Assembly: GCA_946480475.1 (NCBI GenBank)
Contig: CAMLJM010000034.1
Coordinates: forward strand, 1-22,940
Reading direction: 5' to 3'
From: an uncultured Alphaproteobacteria bacterium
GTDB lineage: Bacteria > Pseudomonadota > Alphaproteobacteria > Micavibrionales > Micavibrionaceae
DNA: 22,940 nt
The notes beneath the pieces are model-generated. The model did no database searches and was not told the DNA's origin. It was given only the letters and a program-made list of their open reading frames with translations. This document shows, piece by piece, positions 16,269 through 22,940 of this stretch; the stretch's first letter is position 1, and each line of letters opens with the position of its first letter. The position numbers and the translations under genes are program-made.

Positions 16269-18450
16269 GGTTTCTTGCTCCTTCCACTGTTTTCACACCC
16301 TTGGCGGTCAGAAGCGGGGCGTTGATAACATCAGCCACGCAATCGTTGATTATGACGCTTTCAGAGATCGTTTTGCCGCTGTCCCAATTCAGAGTGCCAT
16401 AATATTTCGCGATGTCGAGAATCTGGTCGGCGACAAGACCCACATTGCGGTCTTCATGACGCAGAATGATCAATGGCCTGCGTTCTTCATTATTCTGGCT
16501 GCAATCAATGTTGTGAACCGGCATAAGCGCGCCGAGATATTGTATAACGGGCAGGCCGTCGGCATATTCGATATCGGCGGTCTCTATTTCTTCCAGCCTT
16601 GAAATAAGGTCGACAGGCGCGGCTTTCAGCGTCTGGTCGCCAGCGCGGAAGAGAAGGAGGAGATTCTCCGGCTGGGCCGTTTTTTCCGCGTCATCCTTGG
16701 CCGCGGCTTTGCTTTCATGCGCCTCTGCGAGGTCCACGGTTTTCAAGATGCCAGCGGGATCGAGAATCATAATGACGCATCCATCGCCCAGAATCGTATT
16801 CCCGGAGAAAATAGACAGAGTCTTCAGGTTTCTGGATAAAGGTTTGATAACAATTTCTTCAAGGTCAAAGACATGATCGACAATCAGGCCGAATACCGTC
16901 GCCCCCGCGCGTGTGACAACGATATATTGGGCGTCAGGCTCGTGCTCCACCGGTATATTGAGAAGCTTCGAAAGCGATACCAGGGGTAAAAGCTTGCCGC
17001 GCAACCGCAGGACGCTGGCGTTGTCGATTGTTTCTATCTGATTGCTGTTGTTTTTGCCTACCAGCACCAATTCAGAAACGGCAAGCTGGGGAATGGCAAA
17101 ACGTTGCCCTGCAACACCGACAATCAGGGCGGATACGATTGCCAGGGTGAGGGGGATTTTGATGGTGAATGTCGTGCCTTTACCTTCTTCGGATCGCATT
17201 TCAATCGATCCGCCTATTTTCTCTATATTAGAACGCACGACGTCCATACCGACGCCACGCCCGGAAACGGCTGTTATTTTTTCAGCGGTGGAAAGTCCGG
17301 CATGGAAGATATATTGCTGAATCTGCTGGACTGACATGGCGGCAACCTGTTCTTCTGTCGCCAGGCCGTTCTGCACGATCTTCTTTTTTATTTTGTCCAG
17401 CGGCAGGCCGCGTCCGTCATCACCGATTTCAATGATGATATGGCCGCCCTGATGATAGGAGTTCAAGACGATTCTTCCTGTTTCGGGCTTGCCTTTCTCA
17501 AGTCGTTCCGCGGGGGTTTCTATGCCGTGGTCGGCGGAGTTGCGAACCATGTGGGTTAGCGGATCCTTGATCATATCGAGAATCTGGCGGTCGAGTTCCG
17601 TTTCCTGACCGTTCATTTCAAGGTCAATTTTTTTGTCCAGTTCCTTGCAGACATCGCGCACGATCCGTGGCAGTTTCGACCAGGCATTGCCGATAGGCTG
17701 CATGCGCGTTTTCATGACGCCTTCCTGCAGATCGGATACGACATGATTTAAACGCTGCAGCGGCGCAAGGAATTCATTCTCCTTGTTCTGGCGAGAGATT
17801 TGTAGCAGTTGGTTACGCGTCAGCACCAGTTCGCTGATCATGGTCATCAGATTTTCAAGCAGTTCCACATTGACGCGCAGCGTTTGCGGTGCGCGCACGG
17901 CTTTGTCTGAATCGCTCGCTGATTCTTCTCCCGCGTCGGCAGTTGCAGGGAGGGGGGCTTCTATTATTGTCTCTTCGTCTGCTACCGGCGTTTCCATATC
18001 AGCTTCTTCTTCAGTGCTGTTTTCCGTCTCATGAATGGCAGGAGGCTCATGCGCCGCCGTGACAGAAAGATCATGGCCGTTATAGACGGCTTCCAGCCGT
18101 GCGATCAGGGCGCTGTCATCGCCTTCCGGTTCCTGGCCGGTGGTTTCAATCCCTGTGACGATGTCCTTAATCCGGTCGAGAGATTCGAGGATCAGCGACA
18201 CATAATCCGCCGTGACCGCCAGCTTCTTGTCCCGGAATAGGCCTAGAACATCTTCACCCTTGTGTGCCACGCGTTCGAGCCGCGATAGCCCCAGGAAACC
18301 GCAGGTTCCCTTGATGGTATGCAGAACCCGGAAGATTCTTGAGATCAGTTCGTCATTCTCCGGGTCCTGCTCCAGCAGGACGATATCGTTGTCCAGGGCG
18401 CTAAGAGCGTCGTTCGTTTCAGCCAGGAATTCGGCAATGATGTCTTCCAT
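16252..18450 (-). CDS. cheA: Chemotaxis histidine kinase
   Basis: CheA phosphorylates CheY and CheB in answer to receptor state. The 732 residues show the HPt domain (1-105, H44 in HTIKGTCGF), an acidic Glu/Ala-rich linker (130-185), the dimerisation domain (190-255), the ATPase (N box HMVRNSADHG 300-309, DDGRG 344-348, GRGVGMD 397-403, GKGTTF), a CheW-like domain (about 435-575), a Lys/Glu linker, and a second CheW-like segment (about 595-725). I see no P2 (CheY-binding) domain between HPt and dimerisation domain; the linker is too short and of low complexity. GGGAG precedes ATG 18450. The gene sits 27 bases after the MCP gene. Confidence 0.95.
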   Translation of the reverse strand: MEDIIAEFLAETNDALSALDNDIVLLEQDPENDELISRIFRVLHTIKGTCGFLGLSRLERVAHKGEDVLGLFRDKKLAVTADYVSLILESLDRIKDIVTGIETTGQEPEGDDSALIARLEAVYNGHDLSVTAAHEPPAIHETENSTEEEADMETPVADEETIIEAPLPATADAGEESASDSDKAVRAPQTLRVNVELLENLMTMISELVLTRNQLLQISRQNKENEFLAPLQRLNHVVSDLQEGVMKTRMQPIGNAWSKLPRIVRDVCKELDKKIDLEMNGQETELDRQILDMIKDPLTHMVRNSADHGIETPAERLEKGKPETGRIVLNSYHQGGHIIIEIGDDGRGLPLDKIKKKIVQNGLATEEQVAAMSVQQIQQYIFHAGLSTAEKITAVSGRGVGMDVVRSNIEKIGGSIEMRSEEGKGTTFTIKIPLTLAIVSALIVGVAGQRFAIPQLAVSELVLVGKNNSNQIETIDNASVLRLRGKLLPLVSLSKLLNIPVEHEPDAQYIVVTRAGATVFGLIVDHVFDLEEIVIKPLSRNLKTLSIFSGNTILGDGCVIMILDPAGILKTVDLAEAHESKAAAKDDAEKTAQPENLLLLFRAGDQTLKAAPVDLISRLEEIETADIEYADGLPVIQYLGALMPVHNIDCSQNNEERRPLIILRHEDRNVGLVADQILDIAKYYGTLNWDSGKTISESVIINDCVADVINAPLLTAKGVKTVEGARNHDLHI

Positions 18451-18477
18451 AATGCGTCTCCCGTTCTACCTGTTGCC

Positions 18478-20502
18478 TTAACCTGCCCGTACTTCTGACA
18501 GGAATTCGGCAACTTCGCGCTCCAGGTCCTCTGCTTGACGGGAAAGATCCTGGGAGGCAATCAGAACCTGTTGTGAGTTCTGCTCCGCTTCGCCGGACAA
18601 TTGGCTGACCGATGTAATGTTCTCTTTCACGGCCTGCGTCTTGTGGGTGGCGATATTCATGTTCTGGGCGATGTCATTCACCACGGCGGACTGCTCTTCC
18701 ACAGCCGACGCGATTCCGGCGCTGGATGAGAAAATCTTATCTACCGAGTCTTTGATGCCGCCCAGTGCCGAGATCACGCCATCAGACGCACGGGACATAT
18801 CGGTAATGACCTTTTCAATATCCTGAATGGATTTGTTGGTCTGACCGGCGAGGTTTCGAACCTCGTTCGCAACAACCGCAAATCCTTTTCCGGCTTCGCC
18901 CGCCCGCGCCGATTCAATTGTGGCGTTAAGGGCCAGCAGGTTGATCTGACTAGAGATGTTGGAGATCAACTGGATCACATTACGGACTTGCTGCGAAGCG
19001 TTTTGCAGCTCTGTCGCGTGCGCGTCCGCGCCCTTGACCTTCTCCACGGAGTCGGAGATCAGCGAGTTGGCATTTTGCGTCTGAGATGAAATCTCCTTGA
19101 TCGTCGCGGACATTTCTTCCGATGCTGCGGCGACGGTCTGGACGTTCTGGAAGGTTTCTTCCGAACTCTTGACCGCATCCTGCGCATTGACGTTGGATTC
19201 ACCGATGGATTTGCTCATCAGTTCTGCCGTATGCGCCAGCTCTGTGGATGCCGAAGCGACCGAGCTGATGATCGACTGGACGCGGCCCTGGAAGTTATTG
19301 GCCAGCATTTCCATGTCGCGCTTTTTCTGCGCTTTCTGTTCGGTCAGGTCGGTGGCGTATTTGACGACTTTGAATGGTTTTCCGTTCAGGTCGAGAATAG
19401 GGTTGTAGGATGCCTGGATCCAGACTTCCTTGCCGCCCTTGCCGATGCGCTTGTATTCAGCAGCCTGGTATTCACCGCGGCGTAAGGAGTCCCAGAAGCG
19501 GGCATAATCAGGACTGGATTGGTAAGCAGGCTCGACGAACATGCTGTGATGCTTGCCTTTTATCTCTTCCAGCCGGTAACCCATGACGCTCAGGAAGTTT
19601 TCATTCGCGTCCATGATGGTGCCCTCCATATTAAACTGGATGACGGCTTGCGATTTGCTGACAGCGGCGATCTGACCTTCGTAATCCGCATTCCGGACTT
19701 TGTCTGCGGTAATGTCAGTAGCGTATTTGACGATTTTGAATGGTTTTCCGTTCAGATCAAGAATGGGATTGTATGATGCCTGGATCCAGACTTCCCTGCC
19801 ACCCTTGCCGATGCGCTTGTATTCACCGGCCTGGAATTCCCCGTTTCTCAAATCGCTCCAAAACTGCGCATAATCAGGGCTGGCTTCGTAGGAATGTTCG
19901 ACGAACATACGATGGTGCTTGCCCTGAATTTCTTCCAGGCGGTAGCCCAGGGTATTGAGGAAATTAGGATTGGCTGTGACAATCGTGCCATCGAGGTTGA
20001 ACTCAATAATGGCCTGCGCTTTGCCAATGGCAGCGATCTGGCCTTCGTAGTCGGCGTTGCGGAGCCTTTGTTCCGTAATGTCGGTCGCGAATTTGACAAC
20101 CTTATAAACTTTTCCATTTTTATCGGTCAACGGGTTGTATGATGCCTGGATCCAGACTTCCTTGCCGCCTTTGCCGATGCGTTTAAAAATGTCTGTCTGA
20201 TATTCCCCGCGACCCAGAGCTTCCCAGAACTGGCGGTACTGTATGCTGCTGGCGTAGGCCGGATCAATGAACATGCTGTGATGTTTGCCCTGGATTTCAT
20301 CCAGGCTGTAATTCATCACTTGGAGAAAAAGATCGTTGGCTTCCAGAATTTTGCCGGAAGGATCAAAGTAAATTACAGCCTGTGATTTATCCAGCGCAGA
20401 GGCGATTGCACGGGCCTCATCGGAAGCCGAGCCGGCAGACTCTGATTTCTTTGCGGAAGGGTTGGTTTTAACGCTGGCTTTTACATTGGCATGAGTCATC
20501 AT
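18478..20502 (-). CDS. Soluble methyl-accepting chemotaxis protein with three tandem PAS domains
   Basis: The 674 residues have no membrane segment, so the receptor is cytosolic. After a Lys/Ser/Ala-rich start come three PAS domains (about 40-148, 162-270, 284-390), each with a GKHHSMF-like and a [18 protein letters not shown] segment. They are followed by the MCP signalling domain (about 410-674) with the hairpin tip region [26 protein letters not shown]. The PAS repeats resemble those of BdlA/Aer-type receptors, which sense redox, oxygen or energy state. The ligand (flavin, haem or none) cannot be told here. GGGAG precedes the double ATG at 20502/20499. No CheR-docking pentapeptide ends the protein. 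It lies 7 bases after the cheZ-like gene and 27 before cheA, so it is probably the dedicated receptor of this pathway. Confidence 0.93.
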   Translation of the reverse strand: MMTHANVKASVKTNPSAKKSESAGSASDEARAIASALDKSQAVIYFDPSGKILEANDLFLQVMNYSLDEIQGKHHSMFIDPAYASSIQYRQFWEALGRGEYQTDIFKRIGKGGKEVWIQASYNPLTDKNGKVYKVVKFATDITEQRLRNADYEGQIAAIGKAQAIIEFNLDGTIVTANPNFLNTLGYRLEEIQGKHHRMFVEHSYEASPDYAQFWSDLRNGEFQAGEYKRIGKGGREVWIQASYNPILDLNGKPFKIVKYATDITADKVRNADYEGQIAAVSKSQAVIQFNMEGTIMDANENFLSVMGYRLEEIKGKHHSMFVEPAYQSSPDYARFWDSLRRGEYQAAEYKRIGKGGKEVWIQASYNPILDLNGKPFKVVKYATDLTEQKAQKKRDMEMLANNFQGRVQSIISSVASASTELAHTAELMSKSIGESNVNAQDAVKSSEETFQNVQTVAAASEEMSATIKEISSQTQNANSLISDSVEKVKGADAHATELQNASQQVRNVIQLISNISSQINLLALNATIESARAGEAGKGFAVVANEVRNLAGQTNKSIQDIEKVITDMSRASDGVISALGGIKDSVDKIFSSSAGIASAVEEQSAVVNDIAQNMNIATHKTQAVKENITSVSQLSGEAEQNSQQVLIASQDLSRQAEDLEREVAEFLSEVRAG
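19330..20385 (-). repeat. Three tandem coding repeats of 366 bases (PAS modules)
   Basis: Equivalent residues recur exactly 122 apart (Q41, Q163, Q285), which is 366 bases per unit with no indel. The units run 20385-20020, 20019-19654 and 19653-about 19330. DNA identity is high over the second half of each unit (around the [14 protein letters not shown] codons). The third and second protein units look most alike, sharing [12 protein letters not shown]. This suggests internal duplication, possibly with gene conversion. Confidence 0.8.
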
Positions 20503-20509
20503 GTTCTCC

Positions 20510-21091
20510 CTAGATCATGTCGTTGAGAAGTTTGTCGATCTCTTCCTGGGAAATGCCTTGCCCAGGAAGAGAGGGTCCGTTTAACAATGAAACCGAGGCG
20601 TCAGCGCCTGGGGTTTCAGAAACACTTTCAATATCCCCGAAACGTTCATGCAGAACGTCAGAAATCGTGCGGGCCTGGCTATCGATCTCTTTCAGGGTTT
20701 TCATGATCCGCGCTATGCGCTGTGCGGTCAGGTCCTGAAAGGCGCACGCCTCGTAGATGTGGATGATTTCATTTTCCACAGCTTGGTGCATGGCGGTGTC
20801 CGCACCTTCTATGCCGGCCTGAATTTTTTCACAGGCATCCATGATGCTGTTGGTGGCGGCTTCTGTTGTTTCGACGATGGCGTCCAGATCGCTTGATGTT
20901 TCTGGAATGATGGATTGCGTTTGGCGGGCGTGTGCCTGACTCAGTTCCGTGCGCAGGCCGTCAATGGCTTCGTTCAGGGCGCTGATTTTCTGCAGGAGAA
21001 CCGTATCAGTCGGGGTGGCGTGCGTGATACGCTGGACAACGGATCCGATAATTTCTACCACTTGTTCCCGTTTGAATGATTGTTCCGACAT
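20510..21091 (-). CDS. cheZ: CheZ-like CheY-P phosphatase (proximal copy)
   Basis: The 193 residues have the CheZ plan: a helical hairpin (about 5-140) with the catalytic motif [19 protein letters not shown]120 and Q124 correspond to the catalytic pair of E. coli CheZ. A flexible linker follows, then the C-terminal peptide [14 protein letters not shown], which resembles the CheY-docking tail. The motif is closer to the family consensus than that of the distal copy. AAGGGA precedes ATG 21091. It is the first gene of the che operon, about 43 bases after the predicted sigma-54 start site, and ends 7 bases before the MCP gene. Confidence 0.82.
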   Translation of the reverse strand: MSEQSFKREQVVEIIGSVVQRITHATPTDTVLLQKISALNEAIDGLRTELSQAHARQTQSIIPETSSDLDAIVETTEAATNSIMDACEKIQAGIEGADTAMHQAVENEIIHIYEACAFQDLTAQRIARIMKTLKEIDSQARTISDVLHERFGDIESVSETPGADASVSLLNGPSLPGQGISQEEIDKLLNDMI

Positions 21092-21145
21092 CGATTCCCT
21101 TTTCTTTCTAATCTGCCGTCCCTGACCTGCGGCTGTAGATCATTC

Positions 21146-21161
21146 GCAAACCCTGTGCCAA
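21146..21161 (-). promoter_or_regulatory. Sigma-54 (-24/-12) promoter of the che operon
   Basis: On the - strand TTGGCACAGGGTTTGC contains the invariant GG (21159-21158), exactly 10 bases, then GC (21147-21146), matching the sigma-54 consensus TGGCAC-N5-TTGC. Transcription should start near 21134, about 43 bases before the cheZ-like ATG. Sigma-54 promoters need an enhancer-binding activator, and a gene for one lies divergently at 21304. Confidence 0.85.
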
Positions 21162-21226
21162 TTAATACATTATGGAAAATAACATGCCTTATCAGCAGCT
21201 TAGGCATTTATCGAACCTTAAAAGAT

Positions 21227-21246
21227 TTCCCTGACAATAGAGGGAA
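21227..21246. promoter_or_regulatory. Inverted repeat upstream of the sigma-54 promoter
   Basis: TTCCCT and AGGGAA are perfect 6-base arms around an 8-base spacer. The centre lies about 100 bases upstream of the predicted che start site and about 67 bases before the activator gene. It could be an activator site or belong to the activator's own leader. Confidence 0.4.
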
Positions 21247-21256
21247 GGGCATTGTG

Positions 21257-21275
21257 CCGTTGCAAACCGCAACGG
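21257..21275. promoter_or_regulatory. Candidate enhancer (activator-binding dyad)
   Basis: CCGTTGC and GCAACGG are perfect 7-base arms around AAACC. The centre lies about 130 bases upstream of the predicted sigma-54 start, a usual enhancer distance. The inner part TTGCAAACCGCAA has one mismatch to the TTGCA-N3-TGCAA form recalled for LuxO sites. A further TTTGCAA half-site follows at 21284-21290. The dyad lies 28 bases before the activator's ATG, so it may also mediate autoregulation. Confidence 0.55.
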
Positions 21276-21303
21276 TCTGACAATTTGCAAGGCCAAGTCG
21301 AAG

Positions 21304-22677
21304 ATGCAAAAAGATTTCATCCTGATTGTTGAGGATTCAACGTTTCTGGCGCTGATGTTTCAGGAACTGCTGAACAAGAAAGGGTATGCAACGAAGATAG
21401 CGGAAAAAGGCGAGGACGCTTTGCGTATCATGTGTGATGAAGCGCCGCGAGCCGTTCTGCTCGATCTCAATCTGCCTGATATCCATGGGATGGAAATACT
21501 GCAGATCGCACGCGAAAAAGGAGTGGCCAGCGCCATTATCATTATCACCGGCGAAGCCTCGCTCAGCACTGCCGTAGAGGCAATGCAACGGGGCGCGGAT
21601 GATTTTATAGCGAAGCCCATTAACCCTGCGCGCCTGGAGGTGACGCTGGCGAACGCCATAGAGAAAAGAAAACTGCAAAAGATCGTAAGCGTTTTACAGG
21701 ATTCAGACCGCACGCATTTTTGCGGCTTTATCGGGCAGTCGATGGAGATGCAGTCTCTTTATCACATGATTGAGAACGCTGCGCGAAGCCAGGCTTCTGT
21801 TATGATTGTGGGGGAAAGCGGCACGGGCAAGGAAGTCGCGGCGCAAGCCATCCATTCATTGAGTGCGCGCAGCGGTCAGAGTTTTGTCGCCCTGAACTGT
21901 GCGGCTATTCCGCACGAACTGATCGAAAGCGAGATATTTGGCCACGTCAAAGGCGCGTTTACAGGTGCGACATCGGATCGTGAAGGCGCGGCGCAACGCG
22001 CGCATGGCGGCACGCTGTTTCTCGATGAATTGACGGAGATGCCGGCGGCCTTGCAATCCAAACTGCTGCGTTTCATTCAAGAGGGTACATTCTCCCCCGT
22101 CGGCAGCAGCCAGTTATATAAATCGGATATTCGCTTTATTTCCGCCACCAACCGCAACCCGTTCGGGGCCATTGCCAAGGGCATACTGCGCGAGGACTTG
22201 TATTATCGTCTGGCCGTCATCCCGATTGAGATCGCGCCTCTGCGCGAGCGCGGTAAGGATATTATTCTTCTGGCGCAATTCTTCCTTGAAAAGGCAGCCA
22301 GGGTCGAAAAAAAGGACTTTGCGCGCATGACCCCGGAAGCGGAGGATTTCCTGCTGCAATACCGGTGGCCCGGAAACGTGCGGGAGCTTGAAAATATGGT
22401 TCGCCACGCGGTTATCATGAATACAGGCCAGAGCATAACAGCCGAAATGCTTTCGCCGGCGTCCTTTACACCGTTGGCGCAAGACGTGCCAAATATTCAC
22501 AATATCAACACCCGCGAGGTTATCCTGCCAATGAGGGATCTGGAACGTGCGGCCATAGAGCATGCTTTGTCTCTTTGCAATGGGAATATTACCGAAGCTG
22601 CGCGCCGACTGGAAATCAATCCATCCACGATTCATAGAAAACAGAAAATGTGGCAATCCGGACTGATCGAGGAATAA
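21304..22677 (+). CDS. Sigma-54-dependent response regulator (LuxO/NtrC type)
   Basis: The 457 residues comprise a receiver (1-120; D54 in [12 protein letters not shown]82 in IITGEAS, K104 in IAKPI), a linker helix, an AAA+ domain (Walker A GESGTGKE 170-177, sigma-54 contact loop GAFTGA 217-222, Walker B FLDEL 239-243, arginine-finger region [18 protein letters not shown]), and a Fis-type helix-turn-helix ([25 protein letters not shown]). All features of an active enhancer-binding protein are intact, so it should drive open-complex formation at sigma-54 promoters. The ribosome site is weak. No histidine kinase gene is adjacent; CheA or an unlinked kinase might phosphorylate it. The obvious target is the divergent che promoter at 21146-21161. 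Confidence 0.93.
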   Translation: MQKDFILIVEDSTFLALMFQELLNKKGYATKIAEKGEDALRIMCDEAPRAVLLDLNLPDIHGMEILQIAREKGVASAIIIITGEASLSTAVEAMQRGADDFIAKPINPARLEVTLANAIEKRKLQKIVSVLQDSDRTHFCGFIGQSMEMQSLYHMIENAARSQASVMIVGESGTGKEVAAQAIHSLSARSGQSFVALNCAAIPHELIESEIFGHVKGAFTGATSDREGAAQRAHGGTLFLDELTEMPAALQSKLLRFIQEGTFSPVGSSQLYKSDIRFISATNRNPFGAIAKGILREDLYYRLAVIPIEIAPLRERGKDIILLAQFFLEKAARVEKKDFARMTPEAEDFLLQYRWPGNVRELENMVRHAVIMNTGQSITAEMLSPASFTPLAQDVPNIHNINTREVILPMRDLERAAIEHALSLCNGNITEAARRLEINPSTIHRKQKMWQSGLIEE

Positions 22678-22748
22678 GGTAGCTTATTTGCATGCACCGC
22701 AATTCATAGGCAGAGTTTTACGACGGTTGTAAAGCAGGATATGGATGG

Positions 22749-22940
22749 TTAAATCCTTAGCATCTTCAATCTCAGGGCGTTCCCGATAACGCTGACAGAA
22801 CTAAAAGCCATGGCTGCTGCCGCTATAATGGGATTAAGAAGAATGCCAAAAGTCGGAAACAAGATACCCGCAGCAATGGGCACGCCTGCCGCATTATAGG
22901 CAAACGCAAAGAACAGGTTCTGGCGAATGTTCTTCATGAC
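22749..22940 (-). CDS. Metal (copper-type) P-type ATPase, C-terminal fragment at window edge
   Basis: Sixty-three C-terminal residues are visible, and the frame stays open to the right edge. The sequence [18 protein letters not shown] followed by two hydrophobic membrane helices (about [29 protein letters not shown], given as a landmark) and [11 protein letters not shown] is the characteristic end of CopA/P1B-type ATPases that export Cu(+) or related metals across the inner membrane. The metal-binding and catalytic domains are outside the window, so the exact metal is not fixed. It converges with the sigma-54 activator gene, leaving a 71-base gap (22678-22748) without a clear terminator. Confidence 0.9.
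   Translation of the reverse strand, partial: VMKNIRQNLFFAFAYNAAGVPIAAGILFPTFGILLNPIIAAAAMAFSSVSVIGNALRLKMLRI

Noticed and set aside
21249..21263. Second sigma-54-like sequence facing the activator gene (GGCATTGTGCCGTTGC)
   Set aside because: GG and GC are not separated by 10 bases in any register, so the invariant spacing fails; it is better explained as part of the dyad.
22678..22748. Tiny - strand frame ending MNCGACK after the P-type ATPase stop
   Set aside because: Only seven codons from its ATG, with no ribosome site. The CxxC is suggestive next to a metal ATPase, but there is too little to call a gene.
1..22940. CRISPR arrays, insertion sequences, tRNA or rRNA genes
   Set aside because: No regular direct repeats with spacers, no transposase frames and no recognisable RNA genes; the only clear tandem repeat is the PAS coding repeat.

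Overview
The window looks like a chromosomal segment of a motile Gram-negative bacterium, probably an alphaproteobacterium. That guess rests on three things: a Y4yA-like PLP enzyme beside an SbnA/Y4xP-like one, a possible EcfG-type stress promoter, and a compact che operon that carries CheZ-like genes. It is inferred from gene content only, and no rRNA or tRNA gene is present to confirm it.

Layout. (1) Positions 1-6578, + strand: the end of a luciferase-like flavin oxidoreductase gene, then glgB, treZ and treY, all overlapping end to end. This is a glycogen/maltodextrin-to-trehalose pathway (TreY/TreZ route). (2) Positions 6560-10951, - strand: a tight four-gene operon. In transcription order it encodes a His/Cys-motif protein of unknown function, a CooC/MinD-like P-loop ATPase, a fold-type III PLP decarboxylase-like enzyme (Y4yA/SbnH type), and a cysteine-synthase-like enzyme (SbnA type) fused to a rhodanese domain. 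Upstream are two tandem palindromes, one matching the 17-bp core of the Zur (zinc uptake regulator) box exactly, and they overlap the predicted promoter. I read this as a zinc-starvation-induced small-molecule or metal-handling system. It is the most likely undescribed system here. (3) Positions 11201-12480, + strand: a two-CBS-domain protein and a DUF2267 protein with a long disordered Tyr/Gly/Asn-rich tail, behind a possible EcfG-like promoter. (4) Positions 12488-21091, - strand: a nine-gene chemotaxis operon, in transcription order cheZ-like, soluble triple-PAS MCP, cheA, cheW, cheY-like, cheB, cheR, cheY, cheZ-like. It has a near-consensus sigma-54 (-24/-12) promoter. (5) Positions 21304-22677, + strand: a divergent sigma-54-dependent response regulator (LuxO/NtrC type). 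Dyad sequences in the shared intergenic region sit where an enhancer for the che promoter would be expected. (6) Positions 22749-22940, - strand: the C-terminal end of a CopA-type metal P-type ATPase, cut by the window edge.

How the parts work together. The left block makes trehalose from glycogen-type glucans for stress protection. The middle operon appears metal-regulated and combines two PLP chemistries with a nucleotide-driven metallochaperone-like protein. The right block is a complete cytosolic chemosensory pathway (receptor, kinase, coupling protein, adaptation enzymes, two single-domain response regulators, two CheZ-like phosphatases). Its transcription probably depends on the sigma-54 activator encoded next to it.
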